Notes: generated from the letters alone by a model not told the origin. Numbered from the stretch's first letter, positions 1-5,253 are shown. The stretch is 7,642 nt of DNA from JAAYCI01 sp964550985 (GCA_964550985.1 CAZKBM010000111.1:1-7642), one strand, 5' to 3'. Program-made: numbers and translations.

Positions 1-43
1 TGCCGGGCGGCAGGTCTTGCAGCCCCTCATAGCGCAGGGACAT
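1..43 (-). CDS. 5' end of an unidentified phage gene (runs off left edge)
   Basis: A minus-strand ATG at 43-41 is preceded by a near-perfect ribosome site (GAGGAGGTGAG) that overlaps the stop codon of the C5 methyltransferase upstream. Only 14 codons lie inside the window (MSLRYEGLQDLPPG), too few to identify a family. The 13-bp gap and shared stop/ribosome-site segment indicate that it is the next cistron of the methyltransferase operon. Function unknown. Confidence 0.7.
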   Translation of the reverse strand, partial: MSLRYEGLQDLPPG

Positions 44-56
44 GGTGCTCACCTCC

Positions 57-1961
57 TCACACGGCAATATGTTCATTTAGCGCGGCCATGGTCGCAAACC
101 CTGCACCCCGGCAGCGCTCGGGCCAGTTGGCCAGCACAAGCGCCAGTGCAAAGGGCGGCGGCACGGCGTTGCCACAGCGAGCCACCTGCTTGCTTTTGGG
201 GTAGGCCCGCCCGGTATAGTCCTTTTCAATGATGTAATCTGTCGGGAAGCCCTGGGCGCGGTAGAGTTCCCGGGGGCAGAGCATCCGCAGACCAATGTCC
301 ACCATGATGTAATCTATCCCGCCGATGTTTAGCACCAGCACCTCGTCCTCAGCCATCTGGTACCCGGCGTACTGGTTCAGCAGGCTGCGTATCTCGGGCC
401 AGCGCCCCGGCCCGCTTTGCCCATCCAGCTTTTCCAGCCGCACCCGCACCTCGCCATAGCGCTCATGGCTTGTCACGGTGTGCAGGGCCTCCGCTATCCC
501 TTGCCCTACGCCCTGCCCGTAGTATTTGGTCACAAAGGATTCGGCCACACAAAAGTGCTTGCCGCCCGCCGTGATGGTCTGCAAGGGAATGTCTGCCGCC
601 TGCCCAAGGTTGCCTCCCCGCAGCTTCACCACTTGGGCGGTCACAAGGCGGTTATGGTCGGTGGCCGTCACGGTGGACAGGGATTCTTCGCAGGGGCGGC
701 CACAGCTTTGATACCCCCCGCTGTATGCCTTGTCAATATGGGCCAGCGTGGCCCCCACCAGGCAGTGCTCCGCTTTGGTCACCTGCGTGCGGATGGGCTC
801 TGTCACCCGAGCGGTGCGGTCTCCATTGCTGCCCGTTTGCCCCACAGCGGCCATCACCGGGGCCACCAATTCGTAGCGGTTGCTGGTGTCCACCGTCTGC
901 AAGGGGCCACCAAGGCTCTGCCCCTGCACGTCCCCGGCCCCCTTTTCCCCGTGGTATTTGGCAAGATAAGGGGTGGCAATACCATGTCCATTCTTGGCCG
1001 TCAGGGTGGGCAAGGGCTCGTGTAGGCCCTGCCCACGGAATCCCTCGCCCACGTGGTTCACCTGCACCATATAGGGTTTTGCCATGCCAAACCGCGCAGC
1101 CCCTGCCATTACAGTATCCAGCGGTACATTCAGGCCCTGCCCGGTGCTGTTCTGCTGGAATTTCACCAGATAGGGGCTTGGGTTTTTCAGCACGAATTTG
1201 TCCATACCCCGGGCAACACGCCGCAGGGTATTCTCGGCCAGTGGCCTCTGCCGCTCGAAGATGGAGGGGCAGGGCAGTGTCCAGTCGATTATCTCGGCGG
1301 CGCTACGCCACGGCAGCCGTTTCCCGCTTTGCACCTCCGGGCTTTTGGGGTCTCCGTGGCTGGGCGTCGGCCACACGATGGGCTTGCCGTCACAACGGGC
1401 CAGCAGAAAAAAGCGCTTGCGGATGGTGGGCGCACCGTAGTCACAGGCCCGCAGCTCCCGCCATTCCGCACGGTAGCCCAATGCTTCCAGCTGGGCAATG
1501 AAGCGCTGAAAGGTTTCACCACGGCGGGCCTTCACGGGCCTGCCACGCTTCACCGGCCCCCATGTCACGAACTCCTCCACATTTTCGAGGCTTATCACCC
1601 GGGGCCGCACCAGCGCCGCCCAGCGTAGCACCACCCAGGCCAGCCCCCGTATTTTCTTATCAACTGGCTTGCCGCCCTTGGCCTTGCTGAAATGCTTGCA
1701 GTCCGGCGAGAAATGCGCCCAGCCCACCGGCCGGCCGCGCACCGCTTTGCGGGGGTCAACATCATAGATGCTTTCACAGTAGTGCTCTGTGAAGGGGTGG
1801 TTTGTTTTGTGCATCAGAATGGCGTCGGGGTCATGGTTGATAGCGATAGCCACCGGCATTCCCATAGCCAGCTCCGCCCCGGTGCTCCATCCTCCGCCCC
1901 CGGCAAAGCAGTCCACCATGATTTCCTCTGTCAATGTGGTCTGTGCGTTCACCTGCTTCAT
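57..1961 (-). CDS. DNA (cytosine-5-)-methyltransferase, phage type with repeat-bearing recognition region
   Basis: This 634-residue protein should transfer a methyl group from SAM to C5 of cytosine in a specific DNA site. The C5 motifs appear in canonical order: motif I DCFAGGGG (17-24) for SAM binding, motif IV with the nucleophile Cys88 in SPDCKHFSKAKGG (85-97), motif VI ENV (126-128), motif VIII YGAPTIRKRFF (175-185), motif IX RELYRAQGFP (564-573) and motif X GNAVPPPFA (597-605). The target-recognition part between motifs VIII and IX is about 375 residues, far longer than in single-specificity enzymes, and carries about seven degenerate repeats. Motif IV reads DC instead of the usual PC, while the catalytic Cys and following FS are kept. 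The ATG at 1961 has GGAGGG nine bases upstream and overlaps the stop of the preceding methyltransferase as ATGA, implying translational coupling. No restriction enzyme is visible nearby, so this is probably an orphan protective enzyme. Confidence 0.95.
   Translation of the reverse strand: MKQVNAQTTLTEEIMVDCFAGGGGWSTGAELAMGMPVAIAINHDPDAILMHKTNHPFTEHYCESIYDVDPRKAVRGRPVGWAHFSPDCKHFSKAKGGKPVDKKIRGLAWVVLRWAALVRPRVISLENVEEFVTWGPVKRGRPVKARRGETFQRFIAQLEALGYRAEWRELRACDYGAPTIRKRFFLLARCDGKPIVWPTPSHGDPKSPEVQSGKRLPWRSAAEIIDWTLPCPSIFERQRPLAENTLRRVARGMDKFVLKNPSPYLVKFQQNSTGQGLNVPLDTVMAGAARFGMAKPYMVQVNHVGEGFRGQGLHEPLPTLTAKNGHGIATPYLAKYHGEKGAGDVQGQSLGGPLQTVDTSNRYELVAPVMAAVGQTGSNGDRTARVTEPIRTQVTKAEHCLVGATLAHIDKAYSGGYQSCGRPCEESLSTVTATDHNRLVTAQVVKLRGGNLGQAADIPLQTITAGGKHFCVAESFVTKYYGQGVGQGIAEALHTVTSHERYGEVRVRLEKLDGQSGPGRWPEIRSLLNQYAGYQMAEDEVLVLNIGGIDYIMVDIGLRMLCPRELYRAQGFPTDYIIEKDYTGRAYPKSKQVARCGNAVPPPFALALVLANWPERCRGAGFATMAALNEHIAV
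447..1181 (-). repeat. About seven degenerate ~35-residue repeats within the C5 methyltransferase recognition region
   Basis: Residues 261-505 of the C5 methyltransferase divide into units starting near 261, 295, 330, 367, 403, 441 and 474. Each unit begins with a short hydrophobic strand (PYLVKF, PYMVQV, PYLAKY, APVMAAV, ATLAHI, AQVVKL, SFVTKY), then a G/Q-rich stretch (GQGL, GQSL, GQGI), then a P-L-x-T-V/L/I core (PLDTV, PLPTL, PLQTV, PIRTQV, SLSTV, PLQTI, ALHTV), and ends near a hydrophobic pair. The repeats are seen at protein level only; the DNA copies have diverged. Confidence 0.8.
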
Positions 1962-2929
1962 GCGCCATATCCCTCCATTTCCATCTGCTTATGCCCTTCA
2001 TTTTGTACTCTGAGTGCGGCCATCCCCACATATTCCGGGTTCAGTTCCACCCCCACAAACTCCCGGCCCTCCTGTGTGGCCACCACGGCGGTGGTGCCGC
2101 TGCCCAAAAACGGGTCAAGCACCGTGTCACCCTCGGCGCTGCCTGCCAGAATGCAGGGGCGCACCAGTTCGGCGGGGAAGGTGGCAAAGTGGTCTATTTT
2201 GTTTTTTGCCGTGGCCACGCTCCACACATCCCTTCTGTTCCGTTTTCCGCTTTGGCCGTCATAGGGTACATTCCCACACAGGCGGGCTTCTGGCGCGGGG
2301 CGCTCCTTACGCTCAATGTCTCCGCTTCTGCGCGGTCGGCTCTGCGGATTCCCGAACGCCCCGATACTTCCGGCTACCAGGTCATCATTGCACCCCACCC
2401 GGGGCTCTTGTATGGCCATATGGTCAAAATAATAATTGCGGGATTTTGCCAGCAAAAACAGGCTTTCATGGCTTTTGGTGCATCGGTCGGTCACGCTCTC
2501 CGGCATTGCGTTTGGCTTGTGCCAGATGATTTCCTGCCGTAAATACCAGCCATCCGCCCGCAGGGCAAAGGCCAGCATCCAGGGGATACCCATCAGGTCT
2601 TTGGGCTTGATGCCTGGGGTGGGGTTTGGTCTGGGGGCCGTTGATCTGTGTGCATACTTGGGGTCGCTTCCCCTTGTTTTTCTGTCACCGCTACTGTATG
2701 TATCTGCCATGTTCATCCACAGGGTACCGTCATCGGCCAGCACCTGCCGCACCTCGCGGAACACCTCCACCAACCGGGAAACATAGGCATCCGGGCTTTC
2801 TTCCAGTCCAATTTGCCTGGCCGCACCGTAGTCCCGCAGGCCATAGTAGGGCGGGCTGGTCACACAGGTTCGGCAGCTTCCTGCAGCCACGGTTTGCAAC
2901 TGTTCCAGTGCATCCCCGCATAAAATCAC
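1958..2929 (-). CDS. Beta-class DNA methyltransferase (N4-cytosine or N6-adenine)
   Basis: This 323-residue protein is a SAM-dependent amino-methyltransferase of the beta class, in which catalytic motif IV precedes SAM motif I. TSPPY (24-28) is the catalytic motif and DPFLGSGTT (272-280) the SAM-binding motif. Between them are family-typical HESLFLLAKS (154-163), RRDVWSV (232-238) and HFATFPAELV (247-256). The S in SPPY is frequent among N4-cytosine enzymes, but N6-adenine methylation cannot be excluded. The start is a GTG at 2929, one base after the DUF4406 stop, with GAGGTGGTGGGG upstream; it places the usual CGDALEQL strand-helix right at the N-terminus. The stop overlaps the next start as ATGA. 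Its place between DUF4406 and a C5 methyltransferase, with no nuclease partner, suggests phage DNA protection against host restriction. Confidence 0.93.
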   Translation of the reverse strand: MILCGDALEQLQTVAAGSCRTCVTSPPYYGLRDYGAARQIGLEESPDAYVSRLVEVFREVRQVLADDGTLWMNMADTYSSGDRKTRGSDPKYAHRSTAPRPNPTPGIKPKDLMGIPWMLAFALRADGWYLRQEIIWHKPNAMPESVTDRCTKSHESLFLLAKSRNYYFDHMAIQEPRVGCNDDLVAGSIGAFGNPQSRPRRSGDIERKERPAPEARLCGNVPYDGQSGKRNRRDVWSVATAKNKIDHFATFPAELVRPCILAGSAEGDTVLDPFLGSGTTAVVATQEGREFVGVELNPEYVGMAALRVQNEGHKQMEMEGYGA

Positions 2930-2930
2930 C

Positions 2931-3239
2931 TCACCCCACCACCTCGCAAAATACCATTTTCAGCCCCAGCTCCTGCGCCCGGTCTATCTCTGCCCTCATC
3001 CCCTCGCTCGGGATGCCGAACACCCAAATTTCCTCGCACACCGCCAGCATCGCCAGGCCCGTGGCCAGCCCCAACTCCCGCTCAGCGGGAATATCGTCAT
3101 CCAAAAACCGGGTGCAGTAAACATGCGGGGCGATGGGCATCACCCCCGCTTTGACCGCCAGCAGGCAGTAGTCCAGCGCATTCTGGATGTTTCTTTCCAC
3201 CTCGCCCCGCAGGGGGCTGCAGATGTATACCTTTTTCAT
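2931..3239 (-). CDS. DUF4406 family protein (nucleoside deoxyribosyltransferase-like fold)
   Basis: This 102-residue protein opens with KKVYICSPLRG (2-12), where a strand leads into a phosphate/nucleotide-binding-like loop. It continues with APHVYCTRFLDDD (38-50), ERELGLATGLAML (54-66) and EEIWVFG-x-PSEGMRAEI (70-86). These are the landmarks of the phage-associated DUF4406 family, which belongs to the nucleoside 2-deoxyribosyltransferase-like superfamily. The E in SEGM would be the candidate catalytic acid by analogy. The substrate is not established; nucleotide metabolism or base modification is inferred from the fold and from the two downstream methyltransferases. Length is typical of the family. 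The ribosome site is modest (GGGAAAGAG about ten bases upstream). It lies 1 bp from the following methyltransferase start. Confidence 0.88.
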   Translation of the reverse strand: MKKVYICSPLRGEVERNIQNALDYCLLAVKAGVMPIAPHVYCTRFLDDDIPAERELGLATGLAMLAVCEEIWVFGIPSEGMRAEIDRAQELGLKMVFCEVVG

Positions 3240-3325
3240 GACTTACGCACTCTTTCCCTGTTTTGCTTAATCTTGCGACTAAGCATTCAATTTTTAGAAT
3301 AGTGTGGAGGTAAAGCTATGAGAGG

Positions 3326-3739
3326 TTAGTCGCTTGACATATCAACGCTTCTTTCTTGAATCCAGCGTAAATAGGGGATGGCAAATATGGTGTATTCGGA
3401 TTGAGTCATTTGCGTAGCATGAGCAAAGGGATAATTCTTCTGCTGAATCGCTACCGATTCCTTTTCAACCGATGTGCGCAAGCCGAGATACCGCTGCACA
3501 TTAGTGAAGCCTTTTATGGTCAGCGTGGGGCACTGGCACTCAATATGCCGCTCTTGAGCAGCCTCAAACAGGTCATGCAGTGTAAAAATGGGTGGGTTTT
3601 TTAAAGAAGGGTCTTTTGGCCAGTCTTCCACTTTTTTGTTGCAAACAGGTTTTACAATGCAAGTCTCGCAATCTCCCCTTTGCATGGAGCATAGATAAGA
3701 GAGCTTGGCAATACTGAAATGGGAATCAAGCTTTTTCAT
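3326..3739 (-). CDS. Hypothetical protein with a four-cysteine cluster
   Basis: I do not recognise this 137-residue protein. Its N-terminal third holds cysteines at 17, 24, 27 and 33, with the core spaced C-x2-C-x5-C, followed by a second pair at 68 and 70 (ECQC). This suggests a bound metal ion or Fe-S cluster; the C-x2-C-x5-C spacing is like that used for auxiliary clusters in SPASM-type proteins, but no radical-SAM motif is present. No signal peptide or membrane segment is seen. The ATG at 3739 has only a weak ribosome site (GAGAAAG, 7 bases upstream). Base composition is clearly lower in GC than the methyltransferase genes downstream, pointing to a different origin. An 86-bp gap separates it from DUF4406. 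Confidence 0.65.
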   Translation of the reverse strand: MKKLDSHFSIAKLSYLCSMQRGDCETCIVKPVCNKKVEDWPKDPSLKNPPIFTLHDLFEAAQERHIECQCPTLTIKGFTNVQRYLGLRTSVEKESVAIQQKNYPFAHATQMTQSEYTIFAIPYLRWIQERSVDMSSD

Positions 3740-3768
3740 TTATGCTTTCTCTATAATGTGTTGTGCCG

Positions 3769-3797
3769 ATTATTGTTGCTGTAGTCACGGCTGTCTT
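3769..3797 (-). promoter_or_regulatory. Weak candidate promoter for the left (methyltransferase) operon
   Basis: On the minus strand AAGACA (3797-3792) and AATAAT (3774-3769) are separated by exactly 17 bp and lie about 30 bp upstream of the ATG at 3739. Each hexamer deviates from consensus (4/6 and 5/6), so this is a candidate only; transcription may instead arrive from the control region near 5250. Confidence 0.3.
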
Positions 3798-3865
3798 GGT
3801 CTTTTTCAGCATCTAGCGCTGTTCGTTGTTCTGTGATATCTCGCTCGCTTTTTGTAGCGCCCCTG

Positions 3866-3971
3866 TGCTGCCAAAGTTCTCCCCGCCCATTGAGAGGCAA
3901 AACAGCATAGATTGGCAGGGTGGCTAGCCCTAAAACCCGGCCGTGAACGGATGGGGAGAACTTTGGCAGCA
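3866..3971. repeat. Perfect 19-bp inverted repeat with 68-bp spacer
   Basis: GGGGAGAACTTTGGCAGCA at 3953-3971 is the exact reverse complement of 3866-3884. The 68-bp spacer itself contains the palindrome GGCTAGCC. The whole 106-bp unit could fold into a long hairpin or be the remains of a small MITE-like element. I see no clear target-site duplication at its borders and no U-tract that would make it a terminator. Confidence 0.85.
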
Positions 3972-4022
3972 ATAAAGGTGCAAAAAGCACGAAACATGGA
4001 TAGCTATCATGTAGCAGTTGTG

Positions 4023-4031
4023 TGGTATACT
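4023..4031 (+). promoter_or_regulatory. Extended -10 promoter for the 4057-4374 gene
   Basis: TGGTATACT (TGn plus TATACT, 5/6 match) lies 25 bp upstream of the ATG at 4057. No convincing -35 hexamer stands 17 bp further up, which extended -10 promoters can tolerate. The short 5' leader contains the AGAGGTGAT ribosome site. Confidence 0.5.
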
Positions 4032-4056
4032 GGCGGAAGAAAGAGGTGATTGGATT

Positions 4057-4374
4057 ATGAGCGATATACGGATGTCTAAAGATGCACAAAAATCAGTTGG
4101 TGTCTTTTACAAATCGTACTTAGAAAGACGAAAATCCGGGATTGGTAAAAACGACGCCAAATTGTTTAAAAGCGATTGGCCACAAATTTTCTTTCCTCAA
4201 GAAACCGCAGAAGATATGTTGGATACTCTGCGAGAACTCAAAAAAATCTTCAACCTAGAGGTGTGCATCGATGGGTCTTTTTATCTTTCAGATGAGCTAA
4301 TTGTCTACATGGAAAATAGATTTCCAGATGGTGTAAAGGACGTTTTGTCTTTTCTTGCTCAGTTCATTCCTTAG
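4057..4374 (+). CDS. Small hypothetical protein, possibly winged-helix
   Basis: This is a 105-residue soluble protein of unknown role. The ATG at 4057 is chosen because AGAGGTGAT lies eight bases upstream; an earlier in-frame ATG at 4018 lies before the probable promoter and has no ribosome site. The order helix (KSVGVFYKSYLERRKSGIG), helix (DAKLFK), helix (TAEDMLDTLRELKKIF), strand pair (LEVCIDGSFYLSDELIVYME) resembles a compact winged-helix fold, a low-confidence impression. The C-terminus GVKDVLSFLAQFIP is amphipathic. It is transcribed against the surrounding minus-strand operon, has its own promoter and is AT-rich, all features of a moron. Its last 11 bp overlap, tail to tail, the end of the minus-strand gene at 4364-4549. 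Confidence 0.7.
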   Translation: MSDIRMSKDAQKSVGVFYKSYLERRKSGIGKNDAKLFKSDWPQIFFPQETAEDMLDTLRELKKIFNLEVCIDGSFYLSDELIVYMENRFPDGVKDVLSFLAQFIP

Positions 4375-4549
4375 CGCCGGGTTGTGTATAATCCATCATC
4401 ACAGAATCCACATACGCACGAATGCAAACACATATCCTTTCGCCAAGTGGCTGAGGGATATTCACGTCCACCCCAGATACCCAAGGAATTACCACTCCAT
4501 TCAGCGTAACAACACCTTTGGAACTGACTTCGAGTGTACTCATGCTCAT
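4364..4549 (-). CDS. Small conserved-looking phage protein, function unknown
   Basis: This 61-residue protein begins at the ATG at 4549, where AAGGAG stands seven bases upstream; a second ATG two codons later (4543) is an alternative. The frame remains open further upstream to 4681, but that part is basic, low in complexity and non-coding in appearance. The body (TLEVSSKGVVTLNGVVIPWV, then GVDVNIPQPL, then RICVCIRAYVDSVMMD) looks like alternating beta strands, a layout seen in small phage proteins that read as V-x-NG-x-x-IPGV-x-x-D. No catalytic motif, signal peptide or membrane segment is evident. Its initiation region is nearly identical to that of the gene at 4786-4983. It overlaps the convergent gene by 11 bp at its 3' end. 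Confidence 0.65.
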   Translation of the reverse strand: MSMSTLEVSSKGVVTLNGVVIPWVSGVDVNIPQPLGERICVCIRAYVDSVMMDYTQPGAKE

Positions 4550-4580
4550 TCCTTTCTCCTTACAGCTTTGCTTCTTCGGC
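4545..4580 (-). repeat. Direct repeat copy 1 (stop / ribosome site / start junction)
   Basis: This 36-bp segment matches 4979-5014 at 34 of 36 positions at an offset of 434 bp. Read on the minus strand it encodes AEEAKL, a stop, AAGGAG and then the ATG of the 61-residue gene. The six codons before the stop mirror the AEKAKL end of the Cro-like protein, so this copy looks like a leftover 3' end of a second such gene. Confidence 0.85.
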
Positions 4581-4582
4581 TT

Positions 4583-4611
4583 TTGTGGACAAATTAGAAC
4601 AAAAGTGTTAT
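4583..4611 (+). promoter_or_regulatory. Weak candidate promoter for the small membrane-protein gene
   Basis: TTGTGG (4583-4588) and TGTTAT (4606-4611) are 17 bp apart, matching consensus at 3/6 and 4/6 positions. Transcription from here would give an ~85-nt leader containing the hairpin at 4667-4686. Tentative. Confidence 0.3.
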
Positions 4612-4666
4612 TTTTATGGTGCTTGAACAGTCGGGTTGCCGTCCGGCTCTTTTTCTGTTTATTTCT

Positions 4667-4686
4667 GAACAGTGCTTTCACTGTTC
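4667..4686 (+). promoter_or_regulatory. Perfect 8-bp hairpin just upstream of the small membrane-protein gene
   Basis: GAACAGTG-CTTT-CACTGTTC is a perfect inverted repeat ending 15 bp before the ATG at 4702 and 4 bp before the GGGGTG ribosome site. It could be a protein-binding operator or an RNA hairpin tuning translation. It lacks a following T-tract, so it is not an intrinsic terminator on either strand. Confidence 0.5.
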
Positions 4687-4701
4687 TATTGGGGTGTTTT
4701 T

Positions 4702-4875
4702 ATGTCAAAAAAGAGATACTATATTCCTGGGTTTGATGAAATTCATCATCTAACAGAAACCCCGGCGTCCAAGGAACGTACCGAATCACGGCGTTTTATC
4801 ATCAACACAGCAATCAGCATCGTTGCAGCTGTTGCGGCCATCATTGCCGCAGTTGTGGCTATCATCAATCATTAG
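4702..4875 (+). CDS. Small single-pass membrane protein (C-terminal anchor)
   Basis: This 57-residue protein has a charged N-terminal half (MSKKRYYIPG, then FDEIHHLTETPASKERTESRR) followed by one hydrophobic helix (about 33-55, rich in I, A and V) that ends two residues from the C-terminus. It is therefore probably tail-anchored, with the charged part in the cytoplasm. The ATG at 4702 is supported by GGGGTG five bases upstream; the longer frame from 4672 would start inside the hairpin. It is transcribed against its neighbours, and its 3' 90 bp overlap the minus-strand gene at 4786-4983. Small membrane proteins of this size in prophages often act in superinfection exclusion or as toxins, but nothing here proves either role. 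Confidence 0.55.
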   Translation: MSKKRYYIPGFDEIHHLTETPASKERTESRRFIINTAISIVAAVAAIIAAVVAIINH

Positions 4876-4983
4876 TGCTTCACACTTCCCGCAAACACAG
4901 ATAAACACTCCGTTTTTATCACGTCCGCAGTCGGGGCTGTTGCTGTTGATTCTGTAGCCAACTTTTTTGCCTTTCACCCTCAT
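4786..4983 (-). CDS. Small Cys-containing protein, possible zinc ribbon
   Basis: This 65-residue protein starts at the ATG at 4983, six bases after a strong AAGGAG, ten bases downstream of the Cro-like gene's stop, so it is likely the second cistron of that operon. The N-terminal 40 residues (MRVKGKKVGYRINSN, then SPDCGRDKNGVFICVCGKCE) look coding: Cys19, 29, 31 and 34 could bind one metal. The remaining ~25 residues, rich in N, D, C and G, lie antisense to the membrane helix of the plus-strand gene 4702-4875 and look less natural. The 3' end may therefore have been changed by a frameshift or rearrangement. Function unknown. Confidence 0.5.
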   Translation of the reverse strand: MRVKGKKVGYRINSNSPDCGRDKNGVFICVCGKCEALMIDDSHNCGNDGRNSCNDADCCVDDKTP

Positions 4984-5014
4984 TCCTTTCTCCTTATAGC
5001 TTTGCTTTTTCGGC
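4979..5014 (-). repeat. Direct repeat copy 2 (stop / ribosome site / start junction)
   Basis: This is the partner of 4545-4580 (34/36 identical). On the minus strand it covers the last codons (AEKAKL) and stop of the Cro-like gene, the AAGGAG ribosome site and the ATG of the 65-residue gene. Confidence 0.85.
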
Positions 5015-5200
5015 CCTTTCTGCCAGCAGCTCGTCTAGGGCACCCTCAAACCGCTGTTGTGCGCCTGCGGGTTCGCGTTTGCCGTTGAGAACGGCGCTTA
5101 GATACTTCGGGTTAATGCCGAGCTTTTCAGCGAGATGAATTGCCGTAATGCCGTACATGTGCATTTTGCCCACAATTTCGCCCGTCCATGGTGCAGGCAT
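4994..5200 (-). CDS. Cro-like XRE-family DNA-binding protein
   Basis: This 68-residue protein is mostly one helix-turn-helix domain: residues 19-41 (ITAIHLAEKLGINPKY, then LSAVLNG) give the XRE pattern, with L23-A24 and the LSAVLNG recognition end. The WTGEIVGKMH opening is typical of small early-operon regulators of Clostridia phages. It is the first gene of the minus-strand operon, divergent from the repressor at 5420, so a Cro- or excisionase-regulator-like role in the lysis/lysogeny choice is likely. The ATG at 5200 has an excellent AAGGAGGT eight bases upstream. It probably binds the same or overlapping operators in 5228-5385. The C-terminal tail ERAEKAKL is repeated in part near 4565. 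Confidence 0.88.
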   Translation of the reverse strand: MPAPWTGEIVGKMHMYGITAIHLAEKLGINPKYLSAVLNGKREPAGAQQRFEGALDELLAERAEKAKL

Positions 5201-5227
5201 ACAAAATTACCTCCTTTTCGAAAAATG

Positions 5228-5245
5228 TGTTGACCTTGGTAAACA
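5228..5245. promoter_or_regulatory. Operator O1
   Basis: TGTTGACCTTGGTAAACA is an imperfect palindrome (14/18 symmetric) lying just downstream of the minus-strand -10 element, across the expected transcription start. Repressor bound here would block the early operon. Confidence 0.7.
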
Positions 5246-5253
5246 CTAGTGGT

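Larger units (their letters stand above)
3740..4056. other. 317-bp divergent gene-free region
   Basis: This stretch separates the minus-strand gene starting at 3739 from the plus-strand gene starting at 4057. It holds a long perfect inverted repeat (3866-3884 with 3953-3971), a short hairpin GTGC-AAAAA-GCAC at 3978-3990, a plausible plus-strand extended -10 element near 4023-4031 and a weak minus-strand promoter candidate near 3769-3797. Open frames crossing it on the minus strand have no ribosome site and look non-coding. Confidence 0.6.

Noticed and set aside
417..1628. Several long plus-strand open frames (for example 417-1025, 725-1501, 1053-1628)
   Set aside because: They lie antisense to the clearly real C5 methyltransferase in GC-rich DNA, lack ribosome sites and have P/R/H/A-rich low-quality translations.
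1692..3120. Plus-strand open frames opposite the beta-class methyltransferase and DUF4406 gene
   Set aside because: They are shadows of conserved minus-strand genes, with no recognisable domain or ribosome site.
3275..3333. 8-bp inverted repeat GCGACTAA / TTAGTCGC around the stop of the 3326-3739 gene
   Set aside because: The 43-bp spacer and missing T-tract argue against a terminator, and 8 bp is near what chance allows.
3752..3757. Plus-strand TATAAT hexamer
   Set aside because: No -35 element at suitable distance and no gene for 300 bp downstream; its reverse overlaps the ribosome-site area of the 3739 gene.
3751..4089. Minus-strand 112-codon open frame across the divergent gap
   Set aside because: It runs through both arms of the perfect inverted repeat and the plus-strand promoter, has no ribosome site and no protein-like composition.
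4550..4681. N-terminal extension of the 61-residue gene to a start at 4681
   Set aside because: The extension crosses the duplicated junction and a strong AAGGAG stands just before the ATG at 4549; the extended part is lysine-rich and not conserved in look.
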